From assembly GCA_040508545.1 (NCBI GenBank), contig JBEVMR010000116.1, positions 5,388-69,387 of the forward strand: a DNA stretch of 64,000 nucleotides. Direction: 5' to 3'. The stretch is from VRUE01 sp040508545 (GTDB lineage Bacteria; Actinomycetota; Thermoleophilia; Solirubrobacterales; 70-9). The notes beneath the pieces were generated by a model. It had not been told where the DNA came from. It made no database searches and saw only the letters and a program-made list of their open reading frames with translations. Shown piece by piece: positions 52,747-61,857 of the stretch; position 1 is the first letter of the stretch; the number at the start of each line of letters is the position of its first letter. Made by a program: the position numbers and the translations under genes.

Positions 52747-54183
52747 GTGAACTTCGTCGAGGACGTGATGGAGCGCTCCCCCGCCTCGCGGCTGGGGATC
52801 GTCGCCGTCGACGCCGAGGGGAACCGGCGCGACTGGTACTTCGGCGAACTGATCGCCCGCTCTGCCGGCCTCTCCGGTGCCTTCGCGGCACGCGGCGTGA
52901 AGCGCGGCGACGTGGTGATGACCATGGTCGGCAACCGGGTCGAGTGGGCGCTAACCCTGCTCGCCTGCTGGCGGATGGGCGCCGTTGCCCTGCCCTGCAG
53001 CCCACAGCTGCGCCGGCATGACCTCGAGCTGCGAGCGAGCGCGGCCGCGCCGGCGCTCTGCGTTGTCGCCGAGGAGCTGCTCGACGAGCTGCCGGAAGGG
53101 GTGGCGACGATGACTCTGGCCGAGGTCGCCGAGACGCTCGACGAGGATCGCCCTCAGGAGACGCCGGCGGCGATCGAGCAGATGGGCGCCGAGGATCCGG
53201 CCCTGATCGTCTTCACCTCGGGAACGACCGGCGAGCCACGAGGCGTCGTCCATCCCTACCGCTACCTGGCCGGGCAGCGCGCCCAGGCAGAGCACTGGCT
53301 CGGCTCACGCCCCGGTGAGCTTGTTTGGTGCACGACCGCTCCCGGCTGGTCGAAGTCGGCCCGCAACGTCTTCCTCGCCCCCTGGCTGACCGGGGCCGCC
53401 GCGGTGATCCACGAGGGCCGCTTCGACCCGGCGGAGCGCCTCGACATGATCGAGGCGCTTGGCGTCGACGTCCTCTGCCAGGCGCCGACCGAGTACCGGA
53501 TGCTGGCCAAGCGAACCACCCTGCGGCCCCTGCCGGGCCTGCGCCGCATGGTCTCCGCCGGCGAGGCCCTGGAGGCGGAGACGATCGCCGCCATTCGCGA
53601 GGCGACCGGGCTGGAGCCGGCCGACGGCTACGGCCAGACCGAGACCGGTCACATCTCCGGCAACCTCGAAGGTGAACCGGTGCGACCCGGCTCGATGGGC
53701 AAGCCGCTGCCGGGAGTAGTCGTTCGCGTCGTCGGCGGCGAGCTTCAGCTCGAGGCGTCCTCCTCCCCCACCTTCTTCTCGCGCTACCTCGACGGCGAGC
53801 GCTTCGAGGACGAGTGGTGGCCGACCGGCGATCTCGTCCACCAAGAGGAGGATGGCCACCTCTGGTTCGAGGGCCGGGGCGACGACGTGATCGTCTCCTC
53901 TGGCTACCGAATCGGCCCGGTCGAGGTCGAGTCGGTGCTGCTCGGGCACCCCGCCGTCGCCGAGGCGGCTGCCGTCGCGCACCCCGACCCCGAGCGCGGC
54001 GCCGTCGTCCGCGCGATCGTCGTGCCGCGCGATCGCGAGCCAAGCGAGGAGCTGGCCCGCGAGCTGCAGGAGCACTGCAAGCGCGAAACCGCCCCCTACA
54101 AGTTCCCCCGCATCGTCGAGTTCGCCGCCGAGCTGCCGAAGACGACCAGCGGGAAGATCAAGCGCGCCGAGCTGCGCGGCTAA
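52747..54183 (+). CDS. Acyl-CoA synthetase (ANL superfamily, medium-chain-type)
   Basis: This 478-residue ligase has the motifs IVFTSGTTGEPRGVVHPY (A3), GYGQTETGHISGNL (A5), WWPTGDLVHQEEDG (A7), FEGRGDDVIVSSGYRIGPVE (A8) and the catalytic Lys in PKTTSGKIKRAEL (A10). APGWSKSARNVFLAPWLTGA is typical of acyl-CoA synthetases of the medium-chain/AcsM type. It should activate a fatty or related acid to its CoA ester with ATP. The start is a GTG 34 bases after the MMPL copy 2 stop, so it is probably in the same transcript and under the HxlR operator. The last 4 bases overlap the convergent GGDEF/EAL gene. Confidence 0.92.
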   Translation: MNFVEDVMERSPASRLGIVAVDAEGNRRDWYFGELIARSAGLSGAFAARGVKRGDVVMTMVGNRVEWALTLLACWRMGAVALPCSPQLRRHDLELRASAAAPALCVVAEELLDELPEGVATMTLAEVAETLDEDRPQETPAAIEQMGAEDPALIVFTSGTTGEPRGVVHPYRYLAGQRAQAEHWLGSRPGELVWCTTAPGWSKSARNVFLAPWLTGAAAVIHEGRFDPAERLDMIEALGVDVLCQAPTEYRMLAKRTTLRPLPGLRRMVSAGEALEAETIAAIREATGLEPADGYGQTETGHISGNLEGEPVRPGSMGKPLPGVVVRVVGGELQLEASSSPTFFSRYLDGERFEDEWWPTGDLVHQEEDGHLWFEGRGDDVIVSSGYRIGPVEVESVLLGHPAVAEAAAVAHPDPERGAVVRAIVVPRDREPSEELARELQEHCKRETAPYKFPRIVEFAAELPKTTSGKIKRAELRG

Positions 54184-55622
54184 GCGGTCTCGGCGAAGGC
54201 CTCGTCGAGGCCCATCGGCCGCCCGAGGTGGTAGCCCTGGGCCATGTCGACGCCGTACTCGCGCAGCATCTCGGTCGTCTGGTCGTCCTGGACGTACTCG
54301 GCGATCGTCGTCTTGCCGAGGCCACGGGCGATCTGGACGATCGCCTGAACGGTGAGCTGGTCGGCGTCTGAGCGCGGCATGTCGCGGACGAAGGAGCCGT
54401 CGATCTTGATCACGTCGAAGGGGATCCGCTTCAGGTAGTGGAAGGGGCCGAAGCCGGCGCCGTAGTCGTCGATCGCGACCTGGCAGCCGAACTCGGTCAG
54501 CCGGTCGGCGAAGCCCGTCGCCCGCTCGTAGTCGTAGACGTTCGCCGTCTCGGTGATCTCGAAGGTGCAGCGGGACGGGTCGGCGCCGCCTTCGTCGAGG
54601 CGCCGTTCGATGAACTCGAGCACCGAGATGTCGGTCAGCGAGGCGCCGGAGATGTTCACGTGCAGCGAAAGCGGCGCGCCCTTCTGTTCGCGCTCGGCGA
54701 GCAACTCGAGCGCGCGTCCGACAACCCAGCGATCGAGCTCCTGGATCATCCCGGAGCGCTCCGCTGCCTCGATGAAGGAGGCAGCCGGCAGGAGCTCCCC
54801 CTCTTCGCTTGTCATCCGCAGCAGCAGCTCGTAGCGTTCGATGCCGCCCGAGGCGAGGCTGCGGATCGGCTGGGTATGGAGGCTGAGGCGGTCGTCGGTG
54901 AGGGCGTCGCGGATCCTGGCCGCGGTCGTCTGCCGTCGTTCGGGATCGCGCTGGGGCTCGTCCGGGTCACGGAAGAGGGCGATCTGGTTGCGCCCCCCCT
55001 CCTTGGCCCGGTACATCGCCTGGTCGGCGGCAACCAGGACCGACTCGGCGCCGATTCCCTTCTCTCCGCCGAACATCGTGATGCCGACGCTGATCGTCGC
55101 CGGCTCGGCGTCTGGGGTCGGCTGGATGGTCTCGGCGATCTGGGAACGCAGGTCTTCGCCGAGGTGCAGCGCACCCTCGACGTCGGTCTGGGGCATCAAG
55201 ATCGCGAACTCGTCGCCGGAGAGGCGGGCGACTATGTCGGTGCCGCGAACCCGTTCCCGCATCACGCCCGCCACCTGGCGGATCAGGTTGTCGCCGGCGT
55301 GATGGCCGTAGGTGTCGTTGATCCCCTTGAGGCTGTCGATGTCGATGATCATCACCGCGCCGCGGCCGCCGTAGCGGGCGCTGAAGGAGACGTACTGGTC
55401 CAGTTCGGCGCGGAAGCGGCGGCGGTCGAGCAGCCCGGTGAGCGAATCGTGGTCGGCCAGGTAGCGAAGCTCGGCCTCGGTGCGCTCGGCTCGCTCCAAC
55501 GCAGCCAGGACGACCTCGCGATCCTCATCCTCGAGTTTCTTCAGCACGGCTTCGATCGCCGGCTGGCTCTGCGCGGGTAGTCGTTCGCTCGCCACTTGAG
55601 GAATGTAGGTATATGCGGACAT
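54180..55622 (-). CDS. GGDEF-EAL cyclic-di-GMP signalling protein
   Basis: This 480-residue protein has a short coiled-coil N-terminus (AIEAVLKKLEDEDREVVLAA), a GGDEF domain (about 55-225) with HDSLTGLLDRRRF, MIIDIDSLKGINDTYGHHAG and the active-site motif RLSGDEFAIL, and an EAL domain (about 235-475). In the EAL domain the signature reads YELLLRM in place of E-A-L-L-R, but the metal-binding residues appear kept: NISGASL, FEITETANVYD, IDDYGAGFG, IKIDGSF and AEYVQDDQ. It lacks membrane helices and a sensor domain and may be bifunctional or act mainly as a phosphodiesterase. The ATG at 55622 begins the coherent reading; a long frame upstream runs over the divergent gene and is not coding. Confidence 0.92.
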   Translation of the reverse strand: MSAYTYIPQVASERLPAQSQPAIEAVLKKLEDEDREVVLAALERAERTEAELRYLADHDSLTGLLDRRRFRAELDQYVSFSARYGGRGAVMIIDIDSLKGINDTYGHHAGDNLIRQVAGVMRERVRGTDIVARLSGDEFAILMPQTDVEGALHLGEDLRSQIAETIQPTPDAEPATISVGITMFGGEKGIGAESVLVAADQAMYRAKEGGRNQIALFRDPDEPQRDPERRQTTAARIRDALTDDRLSLHTQPIRSLASGGIERYELLLRMTSEEGELLPAASFIEAAERSGMIQELDRWVVGRALELLAEREQKGAPLSLHVNISGASLTDISVLEFIERRLDEGGADPSRCTFEITETANVYDYERATGFADRLTEFGCQVAIDDYGAGFGPFHYLKRIPFDVIKIDGSFVRDMPRSDADQLTVQAIVQIARGLGKTTIAEYVQDDQTTEMLREYGVDMAQGYHLGRPMGLDEAFAETA

Positions 55623-55724
55623 AAATTGGTGTTGGAAGGGCCGAAATCGCCGATCGCAACCCACTTTCGGCGATCCCCGACCCCCCAAAAGTTGGCCTCG
55701 TTGGTCCGCGGGTAGTGTGGGCGC

Positions 55725-57692
55725 ATGGCCAACCGCTTGGCGGAGGAGACCAGTCCGTACCTGCTCCAGCACCGCGACAACCCGGTCGACTGGTACCCGT
55801 GGGGTGAGGAGGCGCTGGCGCGGGCACGTGCGCTGGACCGCCCGATCCTGCTCTCGGTCGGCTACTCGGCCTGCCACTGGTGCCACGTGATGGAGCGCGA
55901 GTCCTTCGAGGACGCCGGGACCGCCGCCTACATGAACGAGCACTTCGTAAGCGTCAAGGTCGATCGCGAGGAGCGCCCCGACGTCGACGCCCTCTACATG
56001 GAGGCGGTGCAGGCGATCAGCGGCCACGGCGGCTGGCCGATGACGGTCTTCTGCGACCCCGACGGCGTCCCGTTCTACGGCGGCACCTACTTCCCGCCCG
56101 ACGAGGGACGGGGGATGCCGAGCTTCCGGATGGTGATGGAAGCCGTCGTCGACGCATTCGAGAACCGCCGGGAGGAGCTGCGCCAGCGGGCGCCGGAGAC
56201 GCGATCGCAGCTGGGGGCGATCGGCGTGATCGAGCCGGCGAGCAAGGCGCCAGGCACCGACACGCTCGACGCAGCGATCGCGACCCTCGGGCAAGCGGCC
56301 GACACGGAGCGCGGCGGCTTCGGCGGGGCGCCCAAGTTCCCGCCCTCCTCGTCGCTGGAGCTGTTGCTGGCGCGCGGGATCGAGGCCCCGGTCGAGCGCA
56401 CCCTCGACGCGATGATGGCGGGTGGCATCTACGACCAGATCGGCGGCGGCTTCGCCCGCTACTCGGTCGACGCGAGCTGGCTCGTCCCCCACTTCGAGAA
56501 GATGCTCTACGACAACGCCCAACTGGCGCGGGCCTACCTGCACGGCTGGCAGGCGCTCGGCCACGACCGCTATCGCCGCATCACCGAAGAGACGCTCGAC
56601 TGGGCCCTGCGCGAGATGCGCGGCCCCGAGGGCGGCTTCTACTCGGCGCTCGACGCCGACTCGGAGGGTGAGGAGGGGCGCTTCTACGTCTGGACGCCAG
56701 GTGAGCTCGAGGCGGTGCTGGGCGACCGCGCTGAGAAGATCGGCGCCCACTACGGCGTCAGCGAGGCGGGCAACTTCGAGGGGCGCAGCATCCTCCACCT
56801 CGCTTACGGGGCCGAGTCACCGGAGCCCGCTGGACTGGCGGCAGCTCGCCAGGAGCTGTACGAAGTGCGTTCACGGCGGGTGCGCCCAGGGCTCGACGAC
56901 AAGCGCCTTACCTCCTGGAACGCCCTGATGCTCGCCGCCCTGGGCGAGGCGGGAGCCGTGCTCGGCCGCGGCGACTACCTCGACGCGGCGCGGGCCTGCG
57001 CCGAGTTCGTCCTGCGCGACCTGCGCGATCAGAGCGGTCGCCTGCTGCGCACCTATAAGGACGGTGAGGCGCGGCTCAACGCCTACCTGGAGGACCACGC
57101 CTTCCTGCTCGACGCGCTGCTGACGCTCTACGAAGCGACGTTCGAGGCGCGCTGGTTCGACGAGGCACGAGCGCTCGCCGACACGACGATCGCCCGCTTC
57201 GGCGACCCCGAGCGGGGCGGCTTCTACTCGACCTCAGACGACCACGAGCAGCTGATCGCCCGCCGCAAGGAGATCGGCGACCACCCGATTCCCTCCGGCA
57301 ACTCCGCCGCCGCCCTGGCGCTGCTGCGGCTCGAGGCGCTCACGGGCGAGCGCTCCTACGGTGAGTGGGCGGAGGGCGTTCTGCGCCTCTTCGCCAAGGC
57401 GGCGCCGCGCCAGCCCGATGCCTTCGCTCACCTGTTGCGTGCGCTCGACTTCCAGCTCGCCCGGACCAGGGAGGTGGCGCTGATCGGGGATGACCCGGCG
57501 GAGCTGGCTGCGGTCGTCCGCTCCGGCTACCGACCGCACCTGGTGCTCGCCGGCGGCCCCGAGGGAAGCGCGACCCCGTCCCTGCTCGCCGGCCGCACCC
57601 AGGTCGACGGTCGGGCGGCGGCCTACGTCTGCGAGAACTTCGCCTGTCAGGCGCCGGTGACCACTGCACAACACCTGACCGACCTACTCTGA
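55725..57692 (+). CDS. YyaL/SSP411-type thioredoxin-fold protein (DUF255) with alpha-toroid
   Basis: This 655-residue protein has the family's thioredoxin-like N-terminus: RLAEETSPYLLQHRDNPVDW, then SVGYSACHWCHVMERESFED with Cys50 and Cys53, and VKVDREERPDVDALYMEAVQ and GGWPMTVFCDPDGVPFYGGT. An (alpha/alpha)6-type region resembling N-acylglucosamine epimerase folds follows (GGIYDQIGGGFARYSVDASW, VPHFEKMLYDNAQLARAYL). Members are found in most phyla as YyaL or spermatogenesis-associated protein 20; the biochemical role is not established. It is divergent from the GGDEF/EAL gene by 102 bases and followed at 12 bases by the third MMPL gene, so they are probably cotranscribed. Confidence 0.93.
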   Translation: MANRLAEETSPYLLQHRDNPVDWYPWGEEALARARALDRPILLSVGYSACHWCHVMERESFEDAGTAAYMNEHFVSVKVDREERPDVDALYMEAVQAISGHGGWPMTVFCDPDGVPFYGGTYFPPDEGRGMPSFRMVMEAVVDAFENRREELRQRAPETRSQLGAIGVIEPASKAPGTDTLDAAIATLGQAADTERGGFGGAPKFPPSSSLELLLARGIEAPVERTLDAMMAGGIYDQIGGGFARYSVDASWLVPHFEKMLYDNAQLARAYLHGWQALGHDRYRRITEETLDWALREMRGPEGGFYSALDADSEGEEGRFYVWTPGELEAVLGDRAEKIGAHYGVSEAGNFEGRSILHLAYGAESPEPAGLAAARQELYEVRSRRVRPGLDDKRLTSWNALMLAALGEAGAVLGRGDYLDAARACAEFVLRDLRDQSGRLLRTYKDGEARLNAYLEDHAFLLDALLTLYEATFEARWFDEARALADTTIARFGDPERGGFYSTSDDHEQLIARRKEIGDHPIPSGNSAAALALLRLEALTGERSYGEWAEGVLRLFAKAAPRQPDAFAHLLRALDFQLARTREVALIGDDPAELAAVVRSGYRPHLVLAGGPEGSATPSLLAGRTQVDGRAAAYVCENFACQAPVTTAQHLTDLL

Positions 57693-57704
57693 GAGGATTG
57701 CCCC

Positions 57705-60203
57705 GTGCGTGGCTCGTTCTTCACCTTCGCAGCCGGCCGCCGAACCAAGTGGGTCGTCTTCGCCGTCTGGTTCCTGGCGATCTTCATCGCCTCCGGCCCA
57801 GCTGAACTGACGACCAAGTTCGAAGAGGCCGAAAGCAACGAGGCGACCTCCTACCTGCCAGGCTCAGCCGAATCGACCGACGCCCTCGACGCGACCGAAT
57901 CGCTGCAGGAGGGCGAACTCGCCGCAGCGGTGATCGTCTACCGTCGCGAGTCAGGACTGACCGCCGCCGATCGGCGCACGATCGCCGAGGACGTCGAGAC
58001 GATGACCGAGGAGCGCTTCCCGGGGGTGGTCGCCGACGGCGCGACGGCCGCCGCGGGCGGCAAGGCCACCGGCTCGCAGGCAAAGGCGCCCCCGGCGGGG
58101 AGCCAACCCGGTTGCGGAACCTCCACCTCGACGATCCCCGGCCAACCGGCCGGCTACGCCCCATTCGTCGGCCCGGTCTGCTCGCAGGACGGCAAGGCCG
58201 CGATCGTCACCGCCTACATCGCCGGCAACGGCGAGGGCGACCGCATCCTCGACCCGGTCAAGGCCTGGCGGGATGAGATCTCCGACCCCGGCGGCGGCCT
58301 CGAGGTCAAGATCACCGGCGGCGCCGGCTTCTCCGCCGATGCAATCGAAGTCTTCGAAAGCATCGACAGCACCCTGCTGCTGGCGGCGCTCAGCCTGGTC
58401 ATCTTCCTGCTGATCGTCATCTACCGCTCGCCGTTCTTCTTCCTCATCCCACTGGTGGCGGTGGTCTTCGCCGAGTTCCTCTCGCGCTCGATCGGCTACG
58501 GCGTCTCGGAGCTGGGCGTGACGATCAACGGCCAGTCGAGCTCGATCATGTCGGTGCTCGTCCTCGGCGCCGGCACCGACTATGCCCTCCTGCTCGTCTC
58601 CCGCTACCGCGAGGAGCTGCACCACACCGTCGACAGGCACGAGGCGATGCGGACCGCACTGGCCTCGGCCGGCCCGGCGATCTTCGCCTCGGCGGCAACC
58701 GTGATCGCGGCGCTGCTCTGCCTGATGCTGGCCAAGGTCAACGGCACCGCAGGGCTCGGACCGATCGCGGCGATCGGCATCGCCTGTGCCGCCCTCTCGA
58801 TGCTGACCCTGCTGCCGGCGCTGCTGACGATCTTCGGCCGCCGCGCCTTCTGGCCCTTCGTCCCGCACACGCCGGAGACGGCTCCCGCCGTGGAGAGCGT
58901 CTCGCCGTGGGCGCGCAGGAACATCGTCGAGGGCGGCGGGCTGAAGGCGATCCTGATCGTGATCCTCTCCTGCATCGTGGTGGTCATCCCACCGGTCCTG
59001 ATCCTGGTCCTGATCAACTGGCTGGTGCGGCGGCTCAGCGGCAGACGCTTCCCCTCCCTGATCGTCGGCCCGCTCGACAGGGCGATCTTCACCCCATATG
59101 AGATTCGCCGGCAAAGACTCGAGCACGTCTCCGACGCAACGCACGGCTTCTGGAAACGGGTCGGCGACCGGGTTGCCTCGGGCCCGCAACGGGTGATGCT
59201 GGGTTCGATCGCGGTGCTGCTGGTCTGCTGCGCCGGCTTTGCCTTCTTCTCGACCGAATTGACCGCCGAAGACAGCTACCGCACCGAAGTCGAGTCGACC
59301 GAAGGCCAGCACCTGCTCGACAAGAGCTTCCCCTCGGGCACGACGGCGCCGACCGACATCGTCGTCACCGAAACGGCGCAGCTGGAGCCGGTGCGCGCGG
59401 CTGCGGCCGGGGTCGAAGGCGTCGAGGCGGTCTCGCCGCCGGTTGCCAAAGGCCCGGAGGGCATCCTCGTCCAGGCCACGCTGGAACCGAACCCGTACTC
59501 GACCGAGGCATTCGAACTGATCGATCCGATCCGCGATGCGGTTCATGAAGCGGCGCCGGGGACCCTCGTCGGCGGTCCCAGCGCGGTCGAAGCAGACGTG
59601 CGCGACGCCGCCGGCCGCGACTCGCTCGTGATCCCGCCGATCGTCCTCGTCGTCGTCTTCCTGATCCTGATCGGTCTGCTGCGGGCTGTGGTCGCGCCGC
59701 TGGTCCTGATCGGCACGGTGATCCTCAGCTTCCTCGCCGCGCTCGGCGTCGGCTACTTCGCCTTCGACGTGATCTTCGGCTTCCCCGGCTCGGACCCCTC
59801 GCTACCGCTGTTCGCCTTCGTCTTCCTGGTCGCGCTGGGGGTCGACTACAACATCTTCCTGATCGCGCGAGCGCGTGAGGAGACGATCCAGCACGGCTCC
59901 AGGGAAGGCATCCTGCGCGCCCTAGCCGTCACCGGCGCGGTCATCACCAGCGCCGGCATAGTCCTCGCCGGCACCTTCTCGGTCCTCGGCAGTCTTCCCC
60001 TCACCTTCCTCACCGAGATTGGCTTCGTAGTCGCCTTCGGCGTCCTCCTGGACACCTTCCTAGTCCGCAGCATCCTCGTCCCCGCCATGGCCCTGACCCT
60101 GGGTGACAAGTTCTGGGCCCCGTCCGACCTTTCCAAGCGCGGCGGCCCCTCAGCTCCCAGCCCCTCCGAGCCGGCGCCAACCGCCGCCTCAACCGACAGC
60201 TGA
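57705..60203 (+). CDS. MMPL-family RND transporter, third member
   Basis: This 832-residue protein is larger and only distantly related to the other two MMPL copies. It has the N-terminal helix KWVVFAVWFLAIFIASGPAE, a loop domain with a Cys pair (GSQPGCGTSTSTIPGQ ... FVGPVCSQDG), the first-half GAGTDYALLLVSRYREEL and the second-half ALGVDYNIFLIARAREE Asp-Tyr pairs, and an extra helix and cytoplasmic stretch in the middle (ILIVILSCIVVVIPPVLILV). The C-terminal 30 residues are Pro/Ser/Ala-rich and likely disordered. The start is a GTG 12 bases after the YyaL-type gene. Substrate unknown. The second nested-palindrome element begins 20 bases after its stop. Confidence 0.92.
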   Translation: MRGSFFTFAAGRRTKWVVFAVWFLAIFIASGPAELTTKFEEAESNEATSYLPGSAESTDALDATESLQEGELAAAVIVYRRESGLTAADRRTIAEDVETMTEERFPGVVADGATAAAGGKATGSQAKAPPAGSQPGCGTSTSTIPGQPAGYAPFVGPVCSQDGKAAIVTAYIAGNGEGDRILDPVKAWRDEISDPGGGLEVKITGGAGFSADAIEVFESIDSTLLLAALSLVIFLLIVIYRSPFFFLIPLVAVVFAEFLSRSIGYGVSELGVTINGQSSSIMSVLVLGAGTDYALLLVSRYREELHHTVDRHEAMRTALASAGPAIFASAATVIAALLCLMLAKVNGTAGLGPIAAIGIACAALSMLTLLPALLTIFGRRAFWPFVPHTPETAPAVESVSPWARRNIVEGGGLKAILIVILSCIVVVIPPVLILVLINWLVRRLSGRRFPSLIVGPLDRAIFTPYEIRRQRLEHVSDATHGFWKRVGDRVASGPQRVMLGSIAVLLVCCAGFAFFSTELTAEDSYRTEVESTEGQHLLDKSFPSGTTAPTDIVVTETAQLEPVRAAAAGVEGVEAVSPPVAKGPEGILVQATLEPNPYSTEAFELIDPIRDAVHEAAPGTLVGGPSAVEADVRDAAGRDSLVIPPIVLVVVFLILIGLLRAVVAPLVLIGTVILSFLAALGVGYFAFDVIFGFPGSDPSLPLFAFVFLVALGVDYNIFLIARAREETIQHGSREGILRALAVTGAVITSAGIVLAGTFSVLGSLPLTFLTEIGFVVAFGVLLDTFLVRSILVPAMALTLGDKFWAPSDLSKRGGPSAPSPSEPAPTAASTDS

Positions 60204-60222
60204 CCCAAACCGGCGCTCGCCG

Positions 60223-60350
60223 TAGGAGGGGCGGGGCGTCCCTCTCGCGAAGCGGCGTCCTCTTTTTCGCCCCTAAGGCGCCGACGGACAGCGACTAAGT
60301 CACCTGGCGAAAAACCCAGCAAGCGAGAGGGACACCCCGCCCCTCCCCTA
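60223..60350. repeat. Nested-palindrome intergenic element, copy 2
   Basis: The outer stem pairs 60223-60248 with 60323-60350: 11 perfect base pairs nearest the loop (GTCCCTCTCGC with GCGAGAGGGAC), one mismatch, 12 more pairs, then a 2-base bulge. Inside, TTTTTCGCC (60263-60271) pairs with GGCGAAAAA (60306-60314), enclosing small hairpins such as CGCC-CCTAA-GGCG. The right arm contains the glutamine synthetase stop codon. It shares the words GCGTC, CTTTTTC, CGGACAGC (here ACGGACAGC) and AAGCG in the same order and near-equal spacing with the element at 25256-25371. Confidence 0.75.
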
Positions 60351-61700
60351 CAGCACCGGCAAGAAGTTCTCGATCTCATAAGGCGTGACCTGCACCCGGT
60401 ACTCGTCCCATTCCTGCCGCTTGATCTCCACGAACCGCCGAAACGTGTGCTCACCCAACGTGCGCAGCACCAGCTCCGAGTCGGCGGCGATGTCGATCGC
60501 CTCGCCCAGCGTTTCCGGCAGCTCCTCGATCCCCCGCTGCGAGCGCTCCTCGGGCGAGAGGTGGTAGAGGTTCTGCTCCATCGGCTCGGGCAGCTCGTAG
60601 CCCTTCTCGATCCCCTCCAGGCCCGCCTGCAACATGCCGGCGAAGCAGAGATAGGGGTTGCAGGCAGGGTCGGGGCAGCGCAGCTCGGCCCGCGTCGCCC
60701 CCTCCTTGCCGGGGTGGTAGAGCGGCACCCGGATCAGGGCGGAGCGGTTGCGGCGCGACCAGGCCAGGTAGACCGGGGCCTCGTAGCCGGGGACGAGGCG
60801 CTTGTAGGAATTGACCCACTGGGCGAAGAGCGGTGAGATCTCGCGCGCGTGGCGCAGCTGGCCGGCGATGAAGGCCTTCGCCGTCGGGGAGAGGAAGTAC
60901 TGGTCGTCGGCGTCGAAGAAGGCGTTCTTGCCGTCTTTGGTCAGCGACTGGTGGACATGCATCCCCGAGCCGTTCTCGCCGAACAGCGGCTTCGGCATGA
61001 AGGTCGCGTGCCAGCCGTATTTCATCGCGTACTCCTTGACCACGATGCGGTAGGTCATGCAGTCGTCCGACATCTGCAGCGCGTCCTTGTAGCGCATGTC
61101 GACCTCGTGCTGGGAGGGACCGACCTCGTGGTGGGTGTACTCGACGTGGATGCCCATCTTCTCCAGGGCGAGCACGGTGTCGCGGCGCACGTCGGAGCCG
61201 GCGTCGAGCGTGGTCAGGTCGAAGTAGCCGCCCTCGTCGAGGACCTCCGGCACGCCGCCCTCGGGCTTGGCCGATTTGAAGTAGAAGAACTCGAGCTCGG
61301 GCCCGATGTTGTAGGCGTCGAAACCCATGTCCTGAGCTCGTTTGAGCGCGCGGCGCATGATCCAGCGCGGATCACCCTCGTAGGGGTCGCCACCGGGGAC
61401 GCGGACGTCGCAGAACATGCGGGCGACGGCGTTCTCCTCCTCCGGCCGCCAGGGGATGATCGCGAAAGTCGAGGGGTCCGGCATCGCGATCATGTCCGAC
61501 TCCTCGATCGGGTTGAAGCCGGTGATCGAGGAGCCGTCGAAGCCCATGCCGCCCTCCAGGGCGTCCTCGAGTTCAGAGGAGTTGATCGAGAAGCTCTTCA
61601 GCTGACCGAGGATGTCGGTGAACCAGAGCCGGATGAAGCGGACGTCGCGCTCCTTGACGATCTGGGCTACGTCGGCGGCACTCGTCGGCTGGTCTGCCAT
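60348..61700 (-). CDS. glnA: Glutamine synthetase type I
   Basis: This 450-residue enzyme makes glutamine from glutamate, ammonia and ATP. Visible signatures are GGMGFDGSSITGFNPIEESD near the N-terminus (D-G-S-S-I), EVGPSQHEVDMRYKDAL, FMPKPLFGENGSGMHVHQSL (metal and ATP sites), NSYKRLVPGYEAPVYLAWSR and RNRSALIRVP. The length and lack of the longer insert point to the GSI-alpha subgroup; the Tyr in QNLYHLSPEE matches the place that is adenylylated in GSI-beta enzymes, but adenylylation is not expected in the alpha group. The ATG at 61700 has GAAGGAGAC upstream. A role as the main assimilation enzyme or a paralog cannot be decided here. Its stop lies in the nested palindrome. Confidence 0.95.
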   Translation of the reverse strand: MADQPTSAADVAQIVKERDVRFIRLWFTDILGQLKSFSINSSELEDALEGGMGFDGSSITGFNPIEESDMIAMPDPSTFAIIPWRPEEENAVARMFCDVRVPGGDPYEGDPRWIMRRALKRAQDMGFDAYNIGPELEFFYFKSAKPEGGVPEVLDEGGYFDLTTLDAGSDVRRDTVLALEKMGIHVEYTHHEVGPSQHEVDMRYKDALQMSDDCMTYRIVVKEYAMKYGWHATFMPKPLFGENGSGMHVHQSLTKDGKNAFFDADDQYFLSPTAKAFIAGQLRHAREISPLFAQWVNSYKRLVPGYEAPVYLAWSRRNRSALIRVPLYHPGKEGATRAELRCPDPACNPYLCFAGMLQAGLEGIEKGYELPEPMEQNLYHLSPEERSQRGIEELPETLGEAIDIAADSELVLRTLGEHTFRRFVEIKRQEWDEYRVQVTPYEIENFLPVL

Positions 61701-61812
61701 TCCCCGGTCTCCTTCATGCGGTTGTCGGCGCGGTCCGGGCAAAGATAGGCGAAGTGAACCGGCGAGGTCTGAAACGTCGTATTACGGGTATGTGACGCTC
61801 GCCGCACAAGGG

Positions 61813-61857
61813 TTGCGAGGGTGTCCGAATCTCGGTATAACTTACTTCGCGTAAGTT
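61813..61857 (+). promoter_or_regulatory. Promoter with overlapping palindromic operator
   Basis: TTGCGA (61813-61818) and TATAAC (61836-61841) are spaced by 17 bases, a good vegetative promoter reading toward the AhpD-like gene. Overlapping the -10 and the expected start point is an inverted repeat AACTTAC-TTCGC-GTAAGTT (61839-61857). A repressor bound there would block transcription. About 75 bases of leader follow, with a short AAAGTAAAGTAAAGG run. Confidence 0.65.

Noticed and set aside
61770..61798. Possible GlnR-type box upstream of glutamine synthetase (GTCAC, GTAAT, GTTTC blocks)
   Set aside because: Spacing and half-site sequences do not fit the GTnAC-n6-GAAAC pattern well enough to call.
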